The notes below the pieces were generated by a model. That model was not told where the DNA came from, searched no databases, and was given only the letters and a program-made list of their open reading frames with translations. From IMG/VR virus record IMGVR_UViG_3300037427_002689, positions 1 to 50,482 of that record: 50,482 nt of DNA. The stretch is one strand, 5' to 3'. The stretch comes from a virus. Within the stretch, counting starts at the first letter, position 1. Each line of letters starts with the position of its first letter. Positions 9,346-17,253 of this stretch are shown one piece after another. Both the position numbers and the translations under genes were made by a program.

Positions 9346-9610
9346 AGTATTACATTTAGTATTGAAGAGAAAATACTTTGAAAGAATATATAATGGAACT
9401 AAAACAACAGAGTATAGAGATTTTACTAACTATTGGAGGAGAAGAATAGAAGGTAATCACTTTACTCACATAAAATTTCAATTAGCATATTCTAAAAATC
9501 CTCCAACTATGTTAGTAGAAGTAAAAGACAGAAATGTAGTTGAATATAAAGATGATTTAGCATACGCATTTGATTTGGGAGAAATAATAGAGGTAAATAA
9601 TTATGAGTAG
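9338..9610 (+). CDS. ASCH-domain small protein
   Basis: The 90-residue protein begins MNKVLHLVLKRKYFERI, followed by NGTKTTEYR. This is the hallmark start of small ASCH domains (ligand/RNA-binding, PUA-like fold), where a KTxEYR strand forms the binding cleft. The remainder fits the beta-barrel (IKFQLAY, MLVEVKDR). ASCH proteins are thought to act on RNA or nucleotides; the ligand here is unknown. It overlaps gp41 and the next small gene. Confidence 0.7.
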   Translation: MNKVLHLVLKRKYFERIYNGTKTTEYRDFTNYWRRRIEGNHFTHIKFQLAYSKNPPTMLVEVKDRNVVEYKDDLAYAFDLGEIIEVNNYE

Positions 9611-9746
9611 TACAACACCAGAACAATATTTATCAATGTGGTTATCAGAACAGATACCGATTGATGAGTGGTTAAGAATATTGAAGGAAAGAAAAGATGT
9701 ATCAGAGTTATATACTGAACATATGAATAGGAGAAATAATGAGTAA
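9603..9746 (+). CDS. Small hypothetical protein (47 aa)
   Basis: The ATG at 9603 overlaps the end of the ASCH gene and the frame runs to TAA 9746, overlapping the next ATG. The sequence is helical and acidic-to-neutral (MSSTTPEQYLSMWLSEQ start). The tight overlaps on both sides are the main support. Function unknown. Confidence 0.55.
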   Translation: MSSTTPEQYLSMWLSEQIPIDEWLRILKERKDVSELYTEHMNRRNNE

Positions 9747-9939
9747 GAAAAAAACAGACTTAGAGGTATTTCAAGAATGGGTTCAAGAGTTAAAAGAATT
9801 AGTTTTTGGAACACCAATAACAGACTTAATGGAAAAACCAAAACCAAAGAAAAGAAAAAGAGCTCGTAAAAAAGATGGAACATATAGAGGTGATGATAAA
9901 TCTACACCGAATGTAAACGAAGCTTGGGAGAGTGAATAA
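9739..9939 (+). CDS. Small Lys/Arg-rich protein
   Basis: The 66-residue protein starts behind AGGAG and has a hydrophobic helix followed by a basic cluster (KPKPKKRKRARKKDG) that could bind nucleic acid. It overlaps its neighbours on both sides. No family recognised. Confidence 0.55.
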   Translation: MSKKKTDLEVFQEWVQELKELVFGTPITDLMEKPKPKKRKRARKKDGTYRGDDKSTPNVNEAWESE

Positions 9940-10109
9940 TGCCAAAAAATAAAAAATCATTAGGTTTTAGAATGTCAGATGAGACAGATAAAACTCCTGT
10001 AGAAAAATGGGATATATATCCAAATCATTTATACATACCGGAAGATTATTGGACTGTATCATCAACAGCTGATGAGTTTGATAAAAAGAAAAGAAAAAAG
10101 AAAAAGTGA
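9939..10109 (+). CDS. Small hypothetical protein with lysine tail
   Basis: The frame starts in a TAATG overlap and encodes 56 residues ending in a run of Lys/Arg. The middle (WDIYPNHLYIPEDYWT) is aromatic-rich. Its stop overlaps the GTG start of the Mom-like gene, so the two are probably co-translated. Function unknown. Confidence 0.5.
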   Translation: MPKNKKSLGFRMSDETDKTPVEKWDIYPNHLYIPEDYWTVSSTADEFDKKKRKKKK

Positions 10110-10726
10110 AAGTAACTGATTTCATAGTAGAACCAGTAGAACGAAGAATAATATCTAAGTTCATTGAGAAACATCACTATTCTCACAGTACAAACGGAGT
10201 ACAACATATACAATGTTTTGCTATGTTTCGTGAGGGTAAGTTTGGTTTCGATAAAGAAATGATTGGGGCTGCTATGTATTGTTATCCATCAATGCCAGCT
10301 ACGGCTAAAAAATATAATCCAATTAATCCTGATAGATGTTGGGAGTTAAGAAGATTTGTTTGTATTGATGATACACCAAAAAATGCAGAAAGTTATTTTA
10401 TATCAAAATGTCACAAATGGACAAGACAAAATACTAATATAGAAGTTATTGTTTCATTTGCTGACTTAGAAGAAGGACATAGTGGAGTTATATATAAAGC
10501 AAGTAACTTCCATTATTTAGGACAAACGGGAGCTGGAAGTAAATTAATGGTTGATGGTGTTTTGAGACACAATCGTTCATTAAATCAAAGTAAACGAACA
10601 TTTGGTAGAACTTTAAAAAGAAGGTATCAAGCTGGAGATCCAGATGTGTATCCAGTCAAAACTAAACCAAAGAATATTTATGTTTACTATTTGAATAAAA
10701 AAATCAAGAAGAAATTATTAAAGTGA
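10106..10726 (+). CDS. Mom-like DNA-modification protein (GNAT-like fold), copy 1
   Basis: The 206-residue protein starts at a GTG overlapping the previous stop. Its landmarks are HHYSHS near residue 24, IGAAMYCYP, WELRRFVC and VSFADLEEGHSGVIYKASNF. These are shared, in the same order, with the protein at 20445. The pattern fits phage Mu Mom-type proteins, which modify adenines in phage DNA and shield it from restriction enzymes. Substrate and reaction here are inferred, not shown. It ends in a Lys-rich tail, and a late-promoter-like sequence follows. Confidence 0.65.
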   Translation: MKVTDFIVEPVERRIISKFIEKHHYSHSTNGVQHIQCFAMFREGKFGFDKEMIGAAMYCYPSMPATAKKYNPINPDRCWELRRFVCIDDTPKNAESYFISKCHKWTRQNTNIEVIVSFADLEEGHSGVIYKASNFHYLGQTGAGSKLMVDGVLRHNRSLNQSKRTFGRTLKRRYQAGDPDVYPVKTKPKNIYVYYLNKKIKKKLLK

Positions 10727-10730
10727 TATT

Positions 10731-10762
10731 TATAAATACCTAACCAAAAGGTTTTGATTTAT
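10731..10762 (+). promoter_or_regulatory. T4-type late promoter-like TATAAATA with small hairpin
   Basis: TATAAATA at 10731-10738 is identical to the T4 late promoter core. It also sits in a weak stem: ATAAAT with ATTTAT (10757-10762) enclosing AACC-AAAA-GGTT. It lies between the Mom-like gene and the reductase gene. One chance match in AT-rich DNA cannot be excluded, so confidence is low. Confidence 0.35.
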
Positions 10763-10793
10763 ATCACAAAAAAGACAGAGGAGAGTGAGAGAA

Positions 10794-12650
10794 ATGGATA
10801 TTTCAACAAAAATATTGTCAGATATTACGGTTTATATGAAGTACGCGAGGTATTTACCTGAAAAGAAAAGAAGAGAAACTTGGAAAGAATTGGTGGAACG
10901 AAACAAACAAATGCACATCAAAAAATATCCAGAATTAAAATCACAAATAGATAAAGCTTACAAATTCGTAACAGATAAAAAAGTATTACCATCAATGAGG
11001 AGTATGCAGTTCGCTGGTAAACCAATTGAAATCTCACCAAACAGAGTTTACAATTGTGCATTTCTACCAATTGATAATTGGCAATCATTTTCGGAAGTAA
11101 TGTTTTTATTATTAGGTGGAACTGGTGTTGGTTATTCAGTTCAACAACATCATGTAGAACAATTACCTGAAATACATTTACCGAACTTTAAAAGAAGAAG
11201 AAGATATTTAATTAGTGATTCAATCGAAGGTTGGGCTGATGCTGTTAAAGTATTAATTAAATCTTATTTCTATGGTGGTTCACATATTCATTTTGACTTT
11301 TCAGATATTCGTCCAAAGGGTGCTGAGTTGGTTACAAGTGGTGGTAAAGCACCAGGTCCTCAACCATTAAAAGAGTGTTTGGTTAAGATAGATGGTATAT
11401 TGGCAACAAAAGAAAATGGAGATAAACTAACTACATTAGAAGTTCATGATATTGTATGTCACATAGCTGATGCTGTGTTAGCTGGTGGGATAAGAAGAGC
11501 TGCTCTGATTGCTCTGTTTTCTGCAGATGATGATTCAATGATTTCATCTAAGTATGGAAATTGGTGGGAAACAAATCCTCAACGAGGGAGAGCAAACAAT
11601 TCAGCTGCTTTGGTTCGTTCTAAAATTACAGAAGAGTTTTTCTTTGAATTATGGGAGAAGATAAAAGCTAGTGGTAGTGGAGAACCAGGTATTTATCTAA
11701 CCAATGATAAAGATTGGGGAACTAATCCTTGTTGTGAAATCGCACTAAGACCATATCAGTTCTGTAATTTAACAGAAGTAAATGTCTCAAATGTTGAATC
11801 ACAAGAAGATTTGAATGAAAGAGTAAAAGCTGGAGCATTCATTGGAACACTACAAGCTGGATTTACAGACTTTCATTATTTAAGGCCTGTATGGCAAAGA
11901 ACAACAGAAAAAGATGCTCTGATTGGAGTATCAATGACTGGTATCGCTTCGAATAAATTAGATGACTTAGATGTTACAGAAGCTGCTAAGGTAGTGAAAG
12001 AAGAAAACAAAAGAGTTGCTGAAATAATTGGAGTGAATCCAGCAGCTAGATGTACAACAGTAAAACCTGCCGGAACAACATCATTAACATTAGGAACATC
12101 AAGTGGTATTCACGCATGGCATAATGACTTTTACATAAGAAGATTAAGGGTTGGAAAGAATGAAGCTATTTATGGATACTTATTAAGAAATCATCCTGAT
12201 TTAGTTGAAGACGAATACTTTAGACCACACGACACTGCTGTTATATCAATTCCACAAAAAGCACCTGAGGGAGCTACAATGAGAACTGAATCAGCATTTC
12301 AATTATTGGAAAGGGTAAAATTCATTAGTGAGAACTATGTTAAAAAAGGACATCGTGGTGGAATGAATACTCACAATGTATCAGCAACAATATCAGTTAA
12401 AGAACACGAGTGGGAAGATATTGGTAAATGGATGTGGAAAAACAAAAATGCTTACAATGGATTAAGTATTCTGCCTTATGATGGTGGAACTTATAAACAA
12501 GCACCATTTGAAGATTGTGAAGAAGCAACTTATGACAAAATGGTGGAAACATTAAAGAACATCAACTTAGCACGAATTACTGAAGAACAAGATGATACCG
12601 ATTTAAAAGGTGAACTTGCTTGTGCTGGTGGTGTTTGTGAAATAGTGTAG
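10794..12650 (+). CDS. nrdJ: Class II (adenosylcobalamin-dependent) ribonucleotide reductase
   Basis: The 618-residue protein resembles the monomeric ribonucleoside-triphosphate reductase of Lactobacillus. Features are PSMRSMQFAGKP, the VYNCAFLP redox Cys region, GGTGVGYSVQ, NPCCEIALRPYQFCNL (active-site loop), the VKPAGTTSL phosphate loop, and a C-terminal CAGGVC pair that would re-reduce the active site. It makes dNTPs without oxygen, using coenzyme B12, so the host must supply cobalamin. It is shorter than the Lactobacillus enzyme (739 aa). I chose ATG 10794 with GAGGAG upstream over a GTG at 10785 that overlaps that site. No class I nrdA/B is seen. Confidence 0.9.
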   Translation: MDISTKILSDITVYMKYARYLPEKKRRETWKELVERNKQMHIKKYPELKSQIDKAYKFVTDKKVLPSMRSMQFAGKPIEISPNRVYNCAFLPIDNWQSFSEVMFLLLGGTGVGYSVQQHHVEQLPEIHLPNFKRRRRYLISDSIEGWADAVKVLIKSYFYGGSHIHFDFSDIRPKGAELVTSGGKAPGPQPLKECLVKIDGILATKENGDKLTTLEVHDIVCHIADAVLAGGIRRAALIALFSADDDSMISSKYGNWWETNPQRGRANNSAALVRSKITEEFFFELWEKIKASGSGEPGIYLTNDKDWGTNPCCEIALRPYQFCNLTEVNVSNVESQEDLNERVKAGAFIGTLQAGFTDFHYLRPVWQRTTEKDALIGVSMTGIASNKLDDLDVTEAAKVVKEENKRVAEIIGVNPAARCTTVKPAGTTSLTLGTSSGIHAWHNDFYIRRLRVGKNEAIYGYLLRNHPDLVEDEYFRPHDTAVISIPQKAPEGATMRTESAFQLLERVKFISENYVKKGHRGGMNTHNVSATISVKEHEWEDIGKWMWKNKNAYNGLSILPYDGGTYKQAPFEDCEEATYDKMVETLKNINLARITEEQDDTDLKGELACAGGVCEIV

Positions 12651-12660
12651 GAGAGGTAAA

Positions 12661-13458
12661 ATGAATACAAAATTATTAATGAGAACATTTAAAGTAATAT
12701 GTTTACTTGGATTGATTCTGATGGTTATGAATAGTTGTAATGATTCAAATCCATTAGCAAACGACCCAAATTTGACACCGATGTCAATGGAACAGCATAC
12801 AATGATGCCAGGTGAATTGCCGTGGCCAATGATTGTAGGTGGAACACAAGTAGACCCAGCGTGTCCTGATTGTAAGTATCCATTTATGGTATCACTTCAA
12901 TCAAGTGGATGGTGGGGTGGACACTTTTGTGGTGGTTCATTAGTCAGAGAAGATTGGGTTGTAACTGCTGCTCATTGTGTTCAAGGTGAAAGTCCAAACA
13001 ATGTAGATGTAGTTATTGGTTTACATAATGTAAATGGTACTACTGGTGACCAAACAAGAGATGTAGTTGAAATAATTATACATCCACAATATAGTAATAA
13101 TTCATTGAATAATGATTATGCATTGTTAAGATTAGATGAACCTATTACAGATTTTGAACCTATACAATTATGTACAGATACTGCACACGATGAAGAACCT
13201 GTAATGTCAACTGTTATGGGTTGGGGAGCAACATCGAGTGGTGGTAATAGTTCTAACTTCTTACTTGAAGTAGATGTTCCTATCGATGATTCTTGTGGTA
13301 ACTACTCTAATTCAGACATAACAAACAATATGATATGTGCTGGAGATGGAAACGGTGGTGAAGACAGTTGTCAAGGAGATTCAGGAGGGCCGTTAATTAT
13401 GACAAATTCCGATGGGGAGTATGAGTTAATCGGTATAGTCAGTTGGGGATATGGTTGA
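12661..13458 (+). CDS. Secreted trypsin-like serine protease lipoprotein, up to an in-frame UGA
   Basis: Residues 1-26 form a lipoprotein signal with a hydrophobic helix and C26 as the likely lipidated Cys. The S1 family domain begins at IVGG (58-61). The catalytic triad is present: His105 (TAAHC), Asp152 (NNDYALL) and Ser241 (GDSGGP). Asp235 at the S1 pocket predicts cleavage after Arg/Lys. Cysteines for the 42-58 and 168-182 disulfides are there, and Cys237 equals trypsin Cys191. Its partner Cys220, in the family sequence WGYGC, is codon 266, which is TGA (13456-13458). The frame then continues for 126 codons. Either the gene is read through or recoded, or it is newly broken or mis-sequenced. 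A protease like this is unusual in a phage and looks acquired. Confidence 0.8.
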   Translation: MNTKLLMRTFKVICLLGLILMVMNSCNDSNPLANDPNLTPMSMEQHTMMPGELPWPMIVGGTQVDPACPDCKYPFMVSLQSSGWWGGHFCGGSLVREDWVVTAAHCVQGESPNNVDVVIGLHNVNGTTGDQTRDVVEIIIHPQYSNNSLNNDYALLRLDEPITDFEPIQLCTDTAHDEEPVMSTVMGWGATSSGGNSSNFLLEVDVPIDDSCGNYSNSDITNNMICAGDGNGGEDSCQGDSGGPLIMTNSDGEYELIGIVSWGYG

Positions 13459-13486
13459 GCGGATGCTCAGTACCCGGGTGTGTACT
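13456..13486 (+). promoter_or_regulatory. UGA with downstream hairpins; possible recoding (SECIS-like) element
   Basis: The UGA itself opens a perfect hairpin, TGAGC-GGAT-GCTCA (13456-13469). Overlapping it by one base is AGTAC-(8 nt)-GTACT (13469-13486), whose loop has GGGT about 18-21 nt after the UGA. That is the distance range of the loop GGU in bacterial selenocysteine insertion elements. The 28 bases after the UGA contain 17 G/C, far above the surrounding AT-rich genes, and use codons such as GCG, CCG and TAC that the phage otherwise seldom uses. Recoding is inferred. Confidence 0.4.
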
Positions 13487-13836
13487 CTAAAATACATAGT
13501 AGATTAAGTTGGTTCTTTGATTACATAGGAGAACCTGAAGATGATTTTGAAGTAGAATTATATGGTGATGTTAACTTTGATGGTGAATTAAATATAACAG
13601 ATGTTATTACATTGATTAACTTTATATTAGGAACAACACCGACAGAGGAAGAAGAATTAACTGCTGATATAAGTCAAGATGGTATTATAAATATACTTGA
13701 TGTGATTCAATTAGTTGGTGAGATATTAGGAACAACATTTACACAATCAGTTCAATGGTTAGAAGAAAACTTTCCACAATTAAATACAAAAAATAGATTA
13801 AGTAAATTAAATAAAGCGATTAACTTCGCTAAATAG
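13459..13836 (+). CDS. In-frame continuation: protease C-terminus plus dockerin-like domain
   Basis: Reading past the UGA gives ADAQYPGVYSKIHSRLSWF, the normal last segment of a trypsin domain, so this is the same protein. It is followed by two dockerin/EF-hand-like repeats: GDVNFDGELNITDVI (DxNxDG calcium loop) and ADISQDGIINILDVI, each with a hydrophobic helix. A short helical tail ends at TAA 13836. Nothing supports independent initiation: a GTG at 13480 lacks a ribosome site. Dockerin-type modules mediate calcium-dependent docking on cell-surface scaffolds. The absence of further stops shows the segment is not decaying. Confidence 0.6.
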   Translation, partial: ADAQYPGVYSKIHSRLSWFFDYIGEPEDDFEVELYGDVNFDGELNITDVITLINFILGTTPTEEEELTADISQDGIINILDVIQLVGEILGTTFTQSVQWLEENFPQLNTKNRLSKLNKAINFAK

Positions 13837-13846
13837 GAGATAGAAA

Positions 13847-14233
13847 ATGGCAAAGAAAATGGATAAACATATTTATTCAGCAAAAGTTGTAAGAGTCGTA
13901 GATGGTGATACAGCAGATGCTATGATTGACTTAGGTTTTGATACTTGGGTTAAAAAAAGAATTAGGTTTTATGGAGTGGATACTTGGGAGTCAAGAACAA
14001 GAAACCTTGAAGAAAAGAAAAAAGGTTTAGCTGCTAAGGATTATGTAAAAGACTTATTAGAAAATTCAGACGAGGGCAAGTTCTTATTAAAATCTCACGG
14101 AGTTGGGAAATACGGACGGGTCCTCGGTGAACTTTTTGTAAAGGGTCACGAAACATCAGTAAATGAATTACTGAAAGAAAATGGACACGCTAGTGCTTAT
14201 TATGGTGGAAAGAAAAAAGTATTCGGGGGATAA
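13847..14233 (+). CDS. Staphylococcal nuclease-like (thermonuclease) protein
   Basis: The 128-residue protein fits the SNase fold. YSAKVVRVVDGDTADAMID has the strand pair with the metal-binding Asp, IRFYGVDTWESR has the conserved Arg/Asp-Glu region, and GKYGRVLGELF has the second Arg block. Such enzymes hydrolyse DNA or RNA using calcium. No signal peptide is visible, so it likely acts inside the cell. The start follows AGGAGA; a second ATG lies four codons in. It abuts the next gene. Confidence 0.85.
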   Translation: MAKKMDKHIYSAKVVRVVDGDTADAMIDLGFDTWVKKRIRFYGVDTWESRTRNLEEKKKGLAAKDYVKDLLENSDEGKFLLKSHGVGKYGRVLGELFVKGHETSVNELLKENGHASAYYGGKKKVFGG

Positions 14234-14644
14234 ATGAGTAAAGGTTCAATAGGTTTTACTTGTAGTTGTTTTGATTTATTACACGCTGGACACATCTTGA
14301 TGTTAAAAGATGCAAGAGAACAATGTGATTATTTAATTGTTGGGTTACAAACAGACCCAACATTAGATAGACCAGAAAAGAATAAACCAATACAATCATT
14401 AGAAGAAAGAAGAATACAATTAGAAGCTGTTAAGTATGTCGATGAAATAAGAGAGTATTCTACAGAATCAGAATTAAGAGATATGTTATGTGAGATATGG
14501 CCTAATGTTAGAATACTTGGTTCAGATTATATAACAAAAGATAACTTTACAGGTTGTAGTTATGACATACCAATTTATTATCACGAAAGAAACCACAATT
14601 ACTCTTCATCAAATTTAAGAAAAGAAATAATAAAAAAAGCTTGA
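14234..14644 (+). CDS. Cytidylyltransferase-like nucleotidyltransferase (TagD/RfaE2 type)
   Basis: The 136-residue protein has the HxGH nucleotide motif in FDLLHAGHILML (HAGH near residue 18) and the second family motif as YSSSNLRK near the C-terminus. This is the length of glycerol-3-phosphate cytidylyltransferases and sugar-phosphate adenylyltransferases. It would activate a small phosphorylated substrate as CDP- or ADP-linked, perhaps for the glycan island at 24-40 kb. Its last codons (KKA and TGA) overlap the -35 of promoter P3. Confidence 0.8.
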   Translation: MSKGSIGFTCSCFDLLHAGHILMLKDAREQCDYLIVGLQTDPTLDRPEKNKPIQSLEERRIQLEAVKYVDEIREYSTESELRDMLCEIWPNVRILGSDYITKDNFTGCSYDIPIYYHERNHNYSSSNLRKEIIKKA

Positions 14645-14670
14645 CTTACATGCAAAAAAGGTTGTATATT
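14632..14670 (+). promoter_or_regulatory. Promoter P3 for DNA polymerase gp43
   Basis: An A7 tract and GC run into TTGACT at 14641-14646, with the upstream gene's TGA inside the -35. An 18 bp spacer leads to TATATT at 14665-14670. The polymerase ATG is only six bases on, so initiation is nearly leaderless, as at P1 and P8. Confidence 0.8.
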
Positions 14671-14675
14671 TAGAT

Positions 14676-17180
14676 ATGTATCAGAATATATATGTAAAAC
14701 GCACAAAGACTTCTTCGGAAGTTCACATTTGGGATGACAAAACAGGTTATTCCAAATTTCAATATAAACCATATGCTTACTTAAAATCACAAAGTGGGAC
14801 ACATCGTTCCTTATATGGTGACAAACTAAAAAAAGTAAACTTTTGGACTGGTGATGATTTAAAAAACGGAAGAGTATTTGAATCGGATGTACCTATTGAA
14901 ACCAGAACATTGGTTGATATGTATACTGAATCAGAAGAGCCATCAGTAGGACATCGTGAGGTTTATTTTGATATTGAGTGTGAGGTAACGGATGGTTTTC
15001 CAGACCCACAAAGAGCTGAGAACAAGATTACAGCTATAGCTCTATATGATAAGACAGCAGATAAATATTCTTGTTTTGTTTTAGGTGATGTTCCAAATAC
15101 AGATGTGGTTGAATCCTTTCAATCAGAAGAAGAACTACTACAAAGATTCTATCAAAAATATCTTGAAATCAACCCAACTATATTAAGTGGTTGGAACATT
15201 GATGGATTTGATATTCCTTATTTATACAATAGAACTGTTAGAGTATTAGGACAACAATTCGCCAATTCACTTTCACCAATCGGTGAAGTGTTTTATTCAG
15301 AACACAAGCGTAAGTATAAAATTGCTGGTGTTTCTTGTTTAGATTATTTACATTTATATAGATTATTTACCTACACACAACAATCATCATATCGTTTAGA
15401 TTACATTGGACAACTTGAAGTTGGACTTGGTAAGATAGAATTTGATGGAACACTACAAGATTTATACGAAACAGATATTAACAAGTATATTGAATATAAC
15501 TTGAATGATGTAATTATCGTAAAGAAACTTGATGATAAGTTAAAATTTATTGAATTGGCTCGTGGTATATGTCATGTGGGTAGAGTTCCATATGAAGATG
15601 TTTATCATTCAAGTAGATATTTAGAAGGTGCTATTTTGGTTTATCTTAAAAACATTGGAGTAGTTGCTCCTAACAAAGATTTAGATGCTAGAGAGAAAAT
15701 GAATCGCAGTAGTAATGATAAATTTACAGGTGCTTATGTTAAAGAACCTAAAGCAGGTAAATACAATTGGGTGTTTGATTTGGATTTAACATCTATGTAT
15801 CCTTCAGTTATTATGTCGTTGAATATTTCACCTGAGATGAAGATTGGTAAAGTGAATGGTTGGAATGCTGAAGAGTTTATTAAAGGTGTGAGTAAAACTT
15901 ATTCATTAGAAAAGAGTGGTAAAACTCAAGGACATATGAATAATAAAGAGTTGGCTGGTATGTTTAAGTCTAATAAAGTATCCATATCTTCAAATGGTAT
16001 TCTGTATCGTAATGATAAAAAAGGTTTGATTCCTTCATTATTATCTAAGTGGTTTGATGAAAGAGTTGAGTATAAAAGGTTGATGAAGAAATATGGTGAA
16101 GAGGGTGATGATGAACAACACGGATATTTCAAGAGAAGACAGCATGTACAAAAGATTGTACTAAATTCACTTTATGGGGTGTTGGGACTACCTGTGTTTA
16201 GATTCTATGATATTGATAATGCTGAGGCTACCACTACGACTGGACAAGATTTAATTAAATTTACAGAGAAGATTGCTAATAGTTACTATAATAATAAACT
16301 TGGAGACAAAGAAGACTATTGTATTTATACTGATACTGATTCAGTATTCTATTCAGCTATTCCATTGGTTCAAAAAGACTTCCCAAATGCAGACTTGAAT
16401 GATGATAAGTTTATGACAGAGAAGATATTGGAAACTGCTGGTGTTGTTCAAGACTACATTAATGAATCATATAATTTATTTGCTAAACGATTCTTGAATA
16501 TTGATGAACATAGATTTGATATTAAACAAGAGTGTGTGGCTAAATCAGCGTTTTGGGTTACGAAGAAAAGATATGGACAATGGATTATCAACGATGGTGG
16601 TTTGACTTGTGATAGACTTGATGTTAAAGGATTAGATATTGTAAGAAGTTCATTCCCACCCGCGATGAGAGAATTGATGACTGGTGTGTTGAAAGACATA
16701 TTGGGTGATGTGGATAAAGATGTGATTGATGAGAATATATTAAAGTTTAAGAAAGAAATGAAAACATCAGATATACAAGATATTTCTTTACCAACTGGTG
16801 TTAAGAAATTAAATAAGTTTAAAGACTCAACACCAAAAGATGCAGTATTCACCACTATGAAAAAGGGAACACCTGTACATGTGAAAGCAGCTTGGGTGTA
16901 TAATGACCTGTTGAGATATTGGGGATTGAATAACTTTGAACAAATCAAATCATCAGAAAAGATTAAATGGATTTACTTAAAACCAAATACGATGAATATT
17001 AAACAAATTGGTTTTAAAGGTTATGATGATCCACCAAAGATTATGGAGTTCATTGAACAAAACATAGATTATGATAAATTATTTACAAGAGCATTAGAGA
17101 AGAAGATAAGAATGTTTTACGAAGCATTGAAATGGGATATGCCTGTTGATAAAGCAAATACATTGGAAAGATTCTTTTAA
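14676..17180 (+). CDS. 43: DNA polymerase, family B (T4 gp43-like)
   Basis: The 834-residue replicase has a 3'-5' exonuclease with VYFDIECEV (D99, E101), GWNIDGFDIPYL and YIEYNLNDVIIV. The polymerase motifs follow: DLDLTSMYPSVIMS (motif A, near 370), KIVLNSLYGVLG (motif B) and YTDTDSVF (motif C, near 551). It is somewhat shorter than T4 gp43 (898 aa). It would work with the clamp and loader encoded directly downstream. P3 upstream gives it its own transcription start. Confidence 0.95.
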   Translation: MYQNIYVKRTKTSSEVHIWDDKTGYSKFQYKPYAYLKSQSGTHRSLYGDKLKKVNFWTGDDLKNGRVFESDVPIETRTLVDMYTESEEPSVGHREVYFDIECEVTDGFPDPQRAENKITAIALYDKTADKYSCFVLGDVPNTDVVESFQSEEELLQRFYQKYLEINPTILSGWNIDGFDIPYLYNRTVRVLGQQFANSLSPIGEVFYSEHKRKYKIAGVSCLDYLHLYRLFTYTQQSSYRLDYIGQLEVGLGKIEFDGTLQDLYETDINKYIEYNLNDVIIVKKLDDKLKFIELARGICHVGRVPYEDVYHSSRYLEGAILVYLKNIGVVAPNKDLDAREKMNRSSNDKFTGAYVKEPKAGKYNWVFDLDLTSMYPSVIMSLNISPEMKIGKVNGWNAEEFIKGVSKTYSLEKSGKTQGHMNNKELAGMFKSNKVSISSNGILYRNDKKGLIPSLLSKWFDERVEYKRLMKKYGEEGDDEQHGYFKRRQHVQKIVLNSLYGVLGLPVFRFYDIDNAEATTTTGQDLIKFTEKIANSYYNNKLGDKEDYCIYTDTDSVFYSAIPLVQKDFPNADLNDDKFMTEKILETAGVVQDYINESYNLFAKRFLNIDEHRFDIKQECVAKSAFWVTKKRYGQWIINDGGLTCDRLDVKGLDIVRSSFPPAMRELMTGVLKDILGDVDKDVIDENILKFKKEMKTSDIQDISLPTGVKKLNKFKDSTPKDAVFTTMKKGTPVHVKAAWVYNDLLRYWGLNNFEQIKSSEKIKWIYLKPNTMNIKQIGFKGYDDPPKIMEFIEQNIDYDKLFTRALEKKIRMFYEALKWDMPVDKANTLERFF

Positions 17181-17217
17181 AAAAAGCTTGACTTATATGG
17201 TCAATTAGTGTTATATT
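17178..17217 (+). promoter_or_regulatory. Promoter P4 for the sliding clamp operon
   Basis: An A-rich tract starting at the polymerase stop codon leads into TTGACT (17188-17193). An 18 bp spacer is followed by TATATT (17212-17217). The leader carries the words ATAAACGATAAAT (17218-17230) and CATAGGAGAAAT (17237-17248), both also present in the gp32 leader. Confidence 0.8.
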
Positions 17218-17253
17218 ATAAACGATAAATCTTAAACATAGGAGAAATGTAAG

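Noticed and set aside
12661-13836. Reassigned UGA codon (changed genetic code)
   Set aside because: TGA ends many other genes here (for example 14644, 18878, 46981, 48241), so UGA is a normal stop in this genome.
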